A DNA stretch of 7,386 bases. It comes from Clostridia bacterium (GTDB taxonomy: Bacteria > Bacillota > Clostridia > DUPQ01). Shown here one piece after another: positions 1 through 6,490 of the stretch. The notes beneath the pieces were generated by a model. It searched no databases. It was not told the origin of the DNA and saw nothing but the letters and a program-made list of their open reading frames with translations. The position numbers and the translations under genes were made by a program. Position 1 is the first letter of the stretch, and each line of letters opens with the position of its first letter. The stretch spans positions 1 through 7,386 of the forward strand of contig JAQVAJ010000063.1 of assembly GCA_028690885.1 (NCBI GenBank), given 5' to 3'.

Positions 1-3
1 TTT

Positions 4-8
4 CCTCC
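4..8 (-). promoter_or_regulatory. Ribosome binding site for a gene starting just left of the window
   Basis: The minus strand reads GGAGGAAA as it leaves the window, a near-consensus Shine-Dalgarno sequence. With normal spacing the start codon would lie a few bases beyond position 1. An ATG at positions 10-8 overlaps this motif (ATGGAGG) but has no ribosome binding site of its own upstream, so I read the motif as a ribosome binding site rather than as the first codons. The gene itself is not visible. Confidence 0.6.
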
Positions 9-22
9 ATTAAAACATTGTG

Positions 23-52
23 ATTATATCATAGGGGTTATACCCTTTGCAA
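23..52 (-). promoter_or_regulatory. Sigma-70-type promoter for the off-window minus-strand gene
   Basis: On the minus strand a perfect -10 hexamer TATAAT (28 to 23) is preceded, after an 18-base spacer, by TTGCAA (52 to 47), a 4-of-6 match to the -35 consensus. Transcription would start near position 16, leaving a leader of roughly 20 bases that contains the GGAGG ribosome binding site at 8-4. The spacer holds the inverted repeat GGGTTATACCC (35-45), a possible operator. The promoter lies downstream of the five-gene operon and its likely terminator, so the next gene probably has its own transcription start. A strong -10 with a weaker -35 is compatible with activation by a regulator such as the operon's own AraC-type protein; that link is inference. 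Confidence 0.6.
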
Positions 53-160
53 GGAATAGCTGGCTTATCAATTTCCTTTCAGTCATTGCTAAAAGTGTGC
101 AATATGTCTGTTCCCTATTAATACATTTTACTTCTTAATTCATATAAATGATACCCTTTT

Positions 161-209
161 CAAAAACAAAGTATAAGCGTAATCTAAATCAGCAAGTTAT
201 ATTACACTT
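161..209 (-). terminator. Probable intrinsic terminator of the five-gene operon
   Basis: In the minus-strand transcript, AAGUGUAAU (209-201) can pair with AUUACGCUU (183-175) to give a 9-base-pair stem with one G-U pair. A few further pairs are possible inside the 17-base loop. The 3' arm is followed by AUACUUUGUUUUUG (174-161), a U-rich tract. The hairpin lies about 16 bases after the stop codon of the last operon gene, and only the minus orientation has the T-rich tail. The stem is AU-rich and therefore weak, so some read-through into the downstream gene is plausible. Confidence 0.45.
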
Positions 210-224
210 TAATATAAGGAGTAT

Positions 225-1130
225 TTATATCTGCTCCCAAACTTTATTTAAAATTTCCATTGTCCTTTTTATTGTATATTCAGCCGATTTATTTGGATAT
301 GGCTGCATTTCCATAACCAATGAACCCCTGTTAGCTTTTGAAAGATATTCGATATCCAACAATGTTTCTAATATTATTCTCAATTCAGATTCAGCAATCA
401 TACCATTTTCAAAACATATTGGTGGATGCTTGTCACCATACCATAAGCTATTAACATCATTTAATACACAATTTCCAAGATGCACTCTTTTAATTCTGTG
501 ACCGCATCTTCTAATAGATGATTCAAAATCTTCTCCCATAAGCGGAAGATGTGCCATATCAAGCTCTATTCCAATATTATCATAATGCAGTGATACTTCA
601 TCAATAAATGAAATACACTCATCAATAGGGCCGTAGAGATACTTCTTATCCACAGTTCTGTCAAATGGTTCTAGTAATGCTGTAATTCCTTTTTTTCTTA
701 ATTCATTTGCAAACCATTTAGTAAAATCCAAAAATGCTGTTTTTGCACATTCTCTGTTTTCTGGGACATCAGACCCTGAAACAAAAACAAATCCTTTGGC
801 ATTAATTGCTGAAGCTGCTTCAATTTGATCTGCAACCACAAGCCTAGTTATACTTTTTTCAATCTTATCCAAAGAACATAATGAAATTTTTCTGCTTGGA
901 AAAAGATGAAGAGCATAACAGACTTCCTTGCCACAGTTGCTCAATTGCTCTATTACACGATTTCTATTTGATTTATCGTATGGCAGACAACAGTCAAATG
1001 TTTCAATATCATTTCGTTTTGATAACTCTATTAAAGTGTCAGCATGAAACATCTCGTCTTCAATACTTTTAGGAAAAAGCATATGATGTACAAGTCCTAA
1101 TTTTGCGTATTGTGTAATATCTTCTTTCAT
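225..1130 (-). CDS. Sugar phosphate isomerase/epimerase-like TIM-barrel protein
   Basis: This 301-residue cytoplasmic protein resembles the xylose-isomerase-like/AP-endonuclease-2 TIM-barrel family, whose members isomerise or epimerise sugars, keto-acids or inositol derivatives using a bound divalent metal. The expected metal ligands are all present at strand ends: Glu154 in LLEPFD, Asp191 in ELDMAHLP, His217 in RVHLGN and Glu274 in VMEMQP. The family's GDKHPP motif is at 232-237. Length is normal and there is no signal peptide. Its ATG overlaps the stop of the preceding M55 peptidase gene by four bases (ATGA), and the upstream GGA is a weak ribosome binding site, so translation is probably coupled. 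It is the last gene of the operon. The substrate cannot be read from the sequence; 'isomerase' is the family-level expectation, and a lyase or dehydratase role is also possible in this fold. Confidence 0.85.
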   Translation of the reverse strand: MKEDITQYAKLGLVHHMLFPKSIEDEMFHADTLIELSKRNDIETFDCCLPYDKSNRNRVIEQLSNCGKEVCYALHLFPSRKISLCSLDKIEKSITRLVVADQIEAASAINAKGFVFVSGSDVPENRECAKTAFLDFTKWFANELRKKGITALLEPFDRTVDKKYLYGPIDECISFIDEVSLHYDNIGIELDMAHLPLMGEDFESSIRRCGHRIKRVHLGNCVLNDVNSLWYGDKHPPICFENGMIAESELRIILETLLDIEYLSKANRGSLVMEMQPYPNKSAEYTIKRTMEILNKVWEQI

Positions 1131-1945
1131 AATTTTTCCATTACTTTAAGTTTGTTCTGCCAATATTTAGCCCAGCAGCACAGAACAGTTTTTTCACGAA
1201 ACTCCGGAAACGAGAACATTTTTAAATACTCTTTTGAATATATAGTATCTGCTAATCTGATTTTCATGTGAACACCAGTTTTATAATCCTCAACAGGTCT
1301 GTTCCATTTCCTTTGTGCTGCTTCTTTTGCTTTATCATAAATCATCTGACTGGTTCTATTCGAAGGATAACATATGGCTGAATTTTCACCCAATGATTCT
1401 TTGACTGAAACAGCTATTACCTCTGGCTCTAACTGCAATGCTTCTTTTACACCCTCACTGTCTGCTGTTATCATGATAAGAGGAACAGACATCTGCTTTG
1501 CTATCATAGTTTCAATACCTATTTCTCCAACTGATATACCATTTACTAATATATCCTCAATATCGTTTTCATAAGTATGATTCAAAAGAGCATTTTTTGT
1601 ACCTTTTTTAGAATGGAAGCCTAATAAGACTAAACCGTCGAAATCAGATGTAAGACCACCAGCCCAGTCTTCCTCATATGGAGGCTTTCCCATATACACA
1701 AAGATTTTGTCTGATGATGAAATGCTAGAAATTTCTGATAAGTCTATGTTTCTACCAAAAAAATGCTCATCATATATGTGCACTTCATCTGCCCCACCTG
1801 CAATTAATCCGCTTACAGCCGCAATCAAATCACTCATGAATAGTTTCTTTCCATACTGATACTCGGACTTTTTCGGATCAGCTTGTTCATAACTGACAAT
1901 ACCGCTGATTCCTTCCATATCACATCTGATCATATATTTCTTCAT
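1127..1945 (-). CDS. M55 family zinc metallopeptidase (DppA-like D-aminopeptidase)
   Basis: A 272-residue protein of the M55 family, whose type member, Bacillus DppA, is a cytoplasmic D-aminopeptidase releasing N-terminal D-amino acids such as D-Ala from short peptides. The N-terminal signature CDMEGISG (8-15) is diagnostic. Likely zinc ligands match DppA in order and spacing: Asp9, Glu11, His61 (YDEH), His111 (GFHSKKGT) and Glu141 (SVGEIG). His123 in NALLNHTY may be the family's second active-site histidine. No signal peptide or membrane segment is seen, so it should act inside the cell on imported peptides or conjugates. The start has a good ribosome binding site (AGAGG, five bases upstream) 24 bases after the response regulator's stop, and its end overlaps the next gene by four bases. 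In Bacillus dppA sits with a dipeptide ABC transporter; here it sits with a two-component system and two other enzyme-like genes. The exact substrate is unknown. Confidence 0.88.
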   Translation of the reverse strand: MKKYMIRCDMEGISGIVSYEQADPKKSEYQYGKKLFMSDLIAAVSGLIAGGADEVHIYDEHFFGRNIDLSEISSISSSDKIFVYMGKPPYEEDWAGGLTSDFDGLVLLGFHSKKGTKNALLNHTYENDIEDILVNGISVGEIGIETMIAKQMSVPLIMITADSEGVKEALQLEPEVIAVSVKESLGENSAICYPSNRTSQMIYDKAKEAAQRKWNRPVEDYKTGVHMKIRLADTIYSKEYLKMFSFPEFREKTVLCCWAKYWQNKLKVMEKL

Positions 1946-1969
1946 AAATACCTCTGAGTAATGGATTAA

Positions 1970-3589
1970 TTACAGTAACTGACGATACTCTGTCGGTGAA
2001 ATTCCAAAATGCTTTTTAAAAAGTTTTGTAAAATGAGCGACATCTTTGTATCCTAATTTATCTGATATTTCATAAACCTTGGCATTTGTTGTTTTTAAAA
2101 GTTTTTTTGCTTCATTCATTTTGTACCTTATTACATGCTCAGTAAAAGATTCCTCTGTAACCTGCTTAAAAATCTTACTCAGATAGTTTGGATGTATCTG
2201 AAGCCTTTCTGCAATAGTAACTAAAGAGACATCTTCATATACTCCCTCTTTTATATATCTTAGTCCTTTATTAACTAAAAAGTTATTTTGCTTACTGTCC
2301 AGTTCTTCTATGGTCTGTATCATCTCTTTAATTATTCCCATTAAGAAATTTTTCATATCATCTATAGATATCAATTCATTTAGAGAATTATACAAATCGT
2401 TTTCTTTATTATAGAACCTGTGATTTGACATTTCTAATGAATACATAACTCGTATTATAAAAACAGATAGAAGGAAAGCTATTCTCTCTTTTTGCTTCAC
2501 GTCATTTGAAACTATCTGTTTTGATGCCTGCATAATCTGGTCTATAATATTTTTAATCTCAGTACTGTTTAAATTTCTTAGAGCAAAAACCATGTCCTCT
2601 TCACTGTTTCTAAGTATATTATCAAAATCATCAACAGCCATTCTTTCTTTAGAAGCATTTATTTTCTGCTCAGCGTCAACAATAATATTTTTCCCTAATA
2701 TTACTCTATACAGCATAGAGTCTACTGCAGAAATATATGACAAAGTCAGTTTTTCAACACTTCCGCATGTATTACCTACTCCCGCAGAAAGAGAAAACCC
2801 CATATTTTTATTTACCCAGCTTTTTACGTTATTAAGTTTGTTTATTAAAATATTTCTCTGAATCTGCTGATTAGAACAAACCAGTATACCTATTCTGTTA
2901 TCAAGATTAAATGTATAACACTTGTATATATCTTCCAGATGCTCTTCTATAGTACTCATTATTGCTGCTTTATAAAAAGAAAAGTCATACATATTGAGTT
3001 TCTTCTGAGATGCAGCTAATTCAAATTCAGCAACACAGACAATAAAATTTGAGTAATCCATATTCAGTTCTGTTGTTGTTGCTCTTTCCATAATCTCAGT
3101 TTTCTGACGTATTCTTCCTTCCATAAGCATACGGAAGAAATTATCCTTAAGAACCATTATGTTTTCTCTTAATTTTCTTCGGATATTATCATTAAGCTTA
3201 ACTTCTTTAAGCTTGGCATCTATTTCCTGTTTTGCTTCAAGAACTTTTGATATAAGGGTTTCTGCTACAAGAGGTTTTGTAAGATAACAGAATGCGTTGT
3301 TTGTTACTGCTCTTTGAGCATATTCAAAGTCCCTATACCCGCTAATTAATATAACTTTGATATTTGGATATGTCCTGTTAACTATTTCCAGCAGATCCAA
3401 CCCATTCATCTCAGGCATTGATATGTCTGATATAACTATATTTGGCATATATTTTTCAATCAAATCCAGAGCTTCAGATACTCCTGATGCAACACCGCAA
3501 ATGTTGATATCATATTTTTTCCAGGGTATTGATACAGCTATACCTTCTCTTATGGATCTTTCATCATCTACTATTATTATGTCAATCAT
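1970..3589 (-). CDS. Response regulator with AraC-type DNA-binding domain (YesN-like)
   Basis: This 539-residue regulator would receive phosphate from the histidine kinase encoded just upstream and bind promoter DNA. The receiver domain (about 1-120) has the acidic pocket Asp8/Asp9, phosphoacceptor Asp55 in VISDISMPEMNG, Ser83 and Lys105 in LTKP. A long middle region (about 120-430) has no motif I can name and is typical of YesN proteins. The last 100 residues form an AraC/XylS double helix-turn-helix, with the signatures SLVTIAERLQIHPNYLSKIF and GYKDVAHFTKLFKKHFGISP and an end at TEYRQLL. I chose the ATG at 3589 because MIDIIIVDDE is the standard receiver start and GGGAG lies ten bases upstream; the ATG at 3616 would add nine residues and has no ribosome binding site. 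The gene overlaps the kinase stop by eight bases, implying coupled translation. Likely targets are the operon promoter and the promoter at the left edge; this is inferred from position. Confidence 0.92.
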   Translation of the reverse strand: MIDIIIVDDERSIREGIAVSIPWKKYDINICGVASGVSEALDLIEKYMPNIVISDISMPEMNGLDLLEIVNRTYPNIKVILISGYRDFEYAQRAVTNNAFCYLTKPLVAETLISKVLEAKQEIDAKLKEVKLNDNIRRKLRENIMVLKDNFFRMLMEGRIRQKTEIMERATTTELNMDYSNFIVCVAEFELAASQKKLNMYDFSFYKAAIMSTIEEHLEDIYKCYTFNLDNRIGILVCSNQQIQRNILINKLNNVKSWVNKNMGFSLSAGVGNTCGSVEKLTLSYISAVDSMLYRVILGKNIIVDAEQKINASKERMAVDDFDNILRNSEEDMVFALRNLNSTEIKNIIDQIMQASKQIVSNDVKQKERIAFLLSVFIIRVMYSLEMSNHRFYNKENDLYNSLNELISIDDMKNFLMGIIKEMIQTIEELDSKQNNFLVNKGLRYIKEGVYEDVSLVTIAERLQIHPNYLSKIFKQVTEESFTEHVIRYKMNEAKKLLKTTNAKVYEISDKLGYKDVAHFTKLFKKHFGISPTEYRQLL

Positions 3590-5357
3590 CTTCTTCTTTC
3601 TCCCTATAAGGTACATGAAGAATTACTGTAGTACCTTCTTTGTATTTACTTTCTATGGTAATACCATACTGCATGCCATAGTAAAGCTTTATTCTCTTTT
3701 GAACATTCCTCAAACCTGACTCGCTTTCCAGTTTCATGGAATTTATACTTGAGTTAATCAGATTTAGCTTCTCTTCGGTCATTCCGATGCCATTATCAAT
3801 TACTTTTATTATTATATCATCTTTTTCTTTATCAACACGAATCTCCAGTTTTCCTGAAGAACGGTCTTCCAGACCATGTACAATGGAATTCTCAACAATG
3901 GTCTGAATTATCAAATTCAGTATAATACACTTTTCAAGTTCTTCGGGACAATATATATCATAGGAAAATGATTCTCCATATCTTATACGCTGAATCTCAA
4001 GATAGCATTCTATACCTTCAAGCGCATCTTTTATCGTTGTAAGATCCTTTCCTCTGTTAAATATCTTCCTGTACATTGTAGATAAAGCAATAACTATTCT
4101 TGATATCTCATCAACATTGTGCTCTTTTGCCGTCCAGTTTATAGTATCAAGCGTATTGTACAAAAAGTGAGGATCTATTTTATCCTGAAGTGCCTGTAAT
4201 TCCAGTTGTTTTCTATAAAGTTCTGCCTGATAAAGCTCTTCTATTAAAACAGTAACCCTGTCAGTCATTGAGTTGTATGCTGCAAAAAGACCTCGCATAT
4301 CATTATCTTTACATATACTTTCATCAAGTTTATATGTAAAATCTCCATTTCCGACTTTATCCATTCCTTTTATAAGCTGATTTATTGGTTTCTGTATATT
4401 TGAATTCAAAACCAGTCTGAAAATTACATATCCAAGCAAAAGAACAATCAACGATATTACTAAAGAAGATATTATCATAAATTCATATTCATTTGTAATA
4501 AGATCACTATCTGGAATAAGATAAACTATACCTGCTTCATAATTAGTATCTAGCGGCCTGTACTGAAGGTAATACCATTGATAATCATGAATGAACATCA
4601 CTCTTTCACCTTCATTCAAATCTTTGAAATTCTCAAAGACCAGATGTTTAATGGTCGAAGTAAGATCACTTTCACCATCAAAATATAGCATAATATCATT
4701 TTTTACTGCAAATGCGTTTTTCGAATTATCTGTAAGGGCAAGTCCGCTTAAAAGACGGCTGAATTTCTCATTATTAATTAAAACAGTAACAAAGGTACGT
4801 CTTGTAAGAGATTCATTTACCATGTCTGCCCGATATGTAATAGCAACATATTTTTTATACAGACTCCAAGTACAGTAATTATCTAGTTCACTTATCGGTT
4901 TGATTTGTGAGACATTCTTTACAAACCATGGAAACATGCTTACATCCATATATGCAGCATAATAATTCTTGTTTGTTATGAGATATTCAAAAGAATAATC
5001 ATAAACCATAATATGATCAATATATTCATCAGATTCACTTATCAAATCCAAATAAAAAAACATATCTGAGTTGTCATGCAATACATCAGTATAGTAATAA
5101 TCATTATTAACATAATTCATAAGAATATCACTTCTTGCAATAGATTCAGCTGTCAAATCAAATGTCTTGATATACTTTGTATACACATCACCTATCTGAA
5201 TATCAGTATCCTCTAAAAACTTTTGCCTGCTGTTTGTAGCTAATCTTGATATAAAAATATTGTTAGCAGTAATAATTAAACCAACAGCAATAAGGCATAT
5301 AACAAGTATGCCTAATAGCTTATTTCTTATACTCTTTTGTACTTTCTCAATTTTCAG
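3582..5357 (-). CDS. Sensor histidine kinase, YesM type, probable CTG start
   Basis: A membrane sensor kinase of about 591 residues from the CTG start. Domains in order: a short cytoplasmic lysine-rich tail; membrane segment about 13-33; an extracytoplasmic sensor of about 260 residues, probably a Cache-like fold; membrane segment about 293-316; HAMP linker (about 317-372) and a helical stretch; the His_kinase box with His397 in DKIDPHFLYNTL; and an ATPase domain with N-box Asn490 (TIVENSIVHGL), G1 DNGIGM (521-526) and G2 GLRNVQKRI from 548. This is the YesM/LytS-like architecture, usually detecting sugars or other carbon sources. The start is uncertain. In-frame ATG codons at 5426 and 5405 lie inside the upstream gene without ribosome binding sites, whereas CTG at 5357 follows GGGGTGAT and leaves a four-base gap after that gene's stop. 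It pairs with the adjacent regulator. The ligand is unknown. Confidence 0.9.
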   Translation of the reverse strand: MKIEKVQKSIRNKLLGILVICLIAVGLIITANNIFISRLATNSRQKFLEDTDIQIGDVYTKYIKTFDLTAESIARSDILMNYVNNDYYYTDVLHDNSDMFFYLDLISESDEYIDHIMVYDYSFEYLITNKNYYAAYMDVSMFPWFVKNVSQIKPISELDNYCTWSLYKKYVAITYRADMVNESLTRRTFVTVLINNEKFSRLLSGLALTDNSKNAFAVKNDIMLYFDGESDLTSTIKHLVFENFKDLNEGERVMFIHDYQWYYLQYRPLDTNYEAGIVYLIPDSDLITNEYEFMIISSLVISLIVLLLGYVIFRLVLNSNIQKPINQLIKGMDKVGNGDFTYKLDESICKDNDMRGLFAAYNSMTDRVTVLIEELYQAELYRKQLELQALQDKIDPHFLYNTLDTINWTAKEHNVDEISRIVIALSTMYRKIFNRGKDLTTIKDALEGIECYLEIQRIRYGESFSYDIYCPEELEKCIILNLIIQTIVENSIVHGLEDRSSGKLEIRVDKEKDDIIIKVIDNGIGMTEEKLNLINSSINSMKLESESGLRNVQKRIKLYYGMQYGITIESKYKEGTTVILHVPYREKEEDD

Positions 5358-5360
5358 GTT

Positions 5361-5368
5361 ATCACCCC
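5361..5368 (-). promoter_or_regulatory. Ribosome binding site supporting the kinase CTG start
   Basis: GGGGTGAT on the minus strand matches the 16S-complementary sequence GAGGTGAT at seven of eight bases. It ends three bases before CTG at 5357-5355, with seven bases between GGGG and the start codon, which is normal spacing. It overlaps the TGA stop of the upstream gene, so terminating ribosomes could re-initiate here. None of the in-frame ATG, GTG or TTG codons further upstream has a comparable site, which is why this one decides the start. Confidence 0.55.
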
Positions 5369-6411
5369 AATTTATTCCTAACAAGGTCAACTGCACGCAA
5401 TGCATCGTCAACTGTTTGCGCGTCATACCAGATAATTGTTTTTCTGTCTTTTAAAAATTCTACATTGTCTTTTATTTCATCATAACTTAGTGTCACTATA
5501 ACACTTTTTTCAGATAGTTCCTTTTCATACTTCTTATATATTTCTATACTTCTAGGTGAATTCGGATCATTTGATATTTCTAAGAATTTAATTTTATCAA
5601 TTTCGCACACAGCAGGTATAACATGACTTCCTACTGAATGAATATGAAAGAATAAACCATCAAAATTATCTGCAATCCTATTTAAAAACGGTATTTCAAA
5701 TTTCCTGAACATTTCATCAGAAAGCATTGTAGTAGCATCAACTGACAAGTGACCTGCATAGCCTTTGGGCATTATTACATCAAAACCGGATATAACATAT
5801 CCTTTGTATTCAGTAACTATCTTCTGCTGCTGTTTAAGCATATATATAATTGCATCTGTACACTTATCTGCCAGTTCAATTAAACCTTCTTCCTCATCAT
5901 AAAAATCGTAAAAAATATCATTGCCTCTTAACGCATTTACAATATCCAAAGGTCCATCAGCCCCTCTGTAACGTACAAAGAATTCATCTTTAACTTTCTC
6001 CTTAAGATATCTCATACCTTCAATAACCAGATTCCTCCAAATATTACTTTCATCTACTTTGCTCAAAGTGTAATTTGAATAATCCTCAACATGTTTATGA
6101 TGCCATGATGTATTTTCTGTAAATGATACATCACCACCCATAAAAGCGGAATGTTCGGCTATACCATAACGGGCAGTTACTGATGGTATTATATCGTCTT
6201 GTATCTGTTCTCTTACAGACCAGTAAGCTTTATCTTTGTCTATAACATAATCTAAATATGTTTCCATGTTATCTGGTAATCCAAAACTGTCTAAAGCTCT
6301 TTTGGGAACTTGTATACCTGATACATCCTTCACCTGTATAAGGGTACCTTTTTTTGCTTCATATACTGCTTTTGTTCTTTTGATTATTTCATCAGTTCTT
6401 TTGTAATCCAT
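5362..6411 (-). CDS. Uroporphyrinogen decarboxylase/methyltransferase-fold (URO-D family) protein
   Basis: A 349-residue soluble protein of the URO-D-like superfamily, which includes haem-pathway decarboxylases and the corrinoid or coenzyme M methyltransferases (MtaA/MtbA type). Family features visible are the RGADGPLDIVNALRG stretch (149-163), GHLSVDATTMLSDEMFRKF (220-238), FFHIHSVGSHVIP (254-266) and FLEISNDPN (277-285). It is unlikely to be true HemE: the arginine-rich substrate-binding N-terminus of HemE is not seen and the neighbours are not haem genes. In MtaA-like enzymes the zinc site is His-x-Cys plus a distant Cys. Here the aligned motif is His256-Ile-His258, and the only cysteines are 184 and 269, so a canonical zinc-thiolate site is absent. 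ATG at 6411 has GGAG eight bases upstream. It is the first gene of the operon, ending four bases before the kinase. Its reaction is unknown. Confidence 0.8.
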   Translation of the reverse strand: MDYKRTDEIIKRTKAVYEAKKGTLIQVKDVSGIQVPKRALDSFGLPDNMETYLDYVIDKDKAYWSVREQIQDDIIPSVTARYGIAEHSAFMGGDVSFTENTSWHHKHVEDYSNYTLSKVDESNIWRNLVIEGMRYLKEKVKDEFFVRYRGADGPLDIVNALRGNDIFYDFYDEEEGLIELADKCTDAIIYMLKQQQKIVTEYKGYVISGFDVIMPKGYAGHLSVDATTMLSDEMFRKFEIPFLNRIADNFDGLFFHIHSVGSHVIPAVCEIDKIKFLEISNDPNSPRSIEIYKKYEKELSEKSVIVTLSYDEIKDNVEFLKDRKTIIWYDAQTVDDALRAVDLVRNKLG

Positions 6412-6444
6412 ACTTTAATCTCCGTATTCATATATGTTACTAAC

Positions 6445-6473
6445 AGTATACCTTTTTTGTTAATTTGGTTCAA
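6445..6473 (-). promoter_or_regulatory. Sigma-70-type promoter of the five-gene operon
   Basis: The minus strand carries TTGAAC (6473-6468, 4 of 6 to the -35 consensus), a 17-base spacer and TATACT (6450-6445, 5 of 6 to the -10 consensus). Transcription would start near 6438, giving a leader of about 27 bases that contains the GGAG ribosome binding site at 6423-6420 ahead of the URO-D-like gene. The leader is too short for a riboswitch. The AAAAAAGGTAT stretch running into the -10 resembles AAAGGGTAT copies near the left edge of the window. The -35 lies only about 17 bases from the probable edge of the IS remnant. Confidence 0.7.
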
Positions 6474-6490
6474 CAGATATGCAATATGGA

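Noticed and set aside
148..501. Plus-strand open frame of 117 codons over the end of the isomerase-like gene
   Set aside because: It is antisense to a well-supported gene with intact metal ligands, has no recognisable domain and begins in the terminator region. Similar plus-strand frames inside the kinase, regulator and peptidase genes were rejected for the same reason.
2012..2026. Palindrome CTTTTTAAAAAG within the response regulator gene
   Set aside because: It encodes the conserved KLFKKH part of the AraC domain; an AT-rich palindrome of this length is expected by chance in Lys/Leu/Phe-rich coding sequence.
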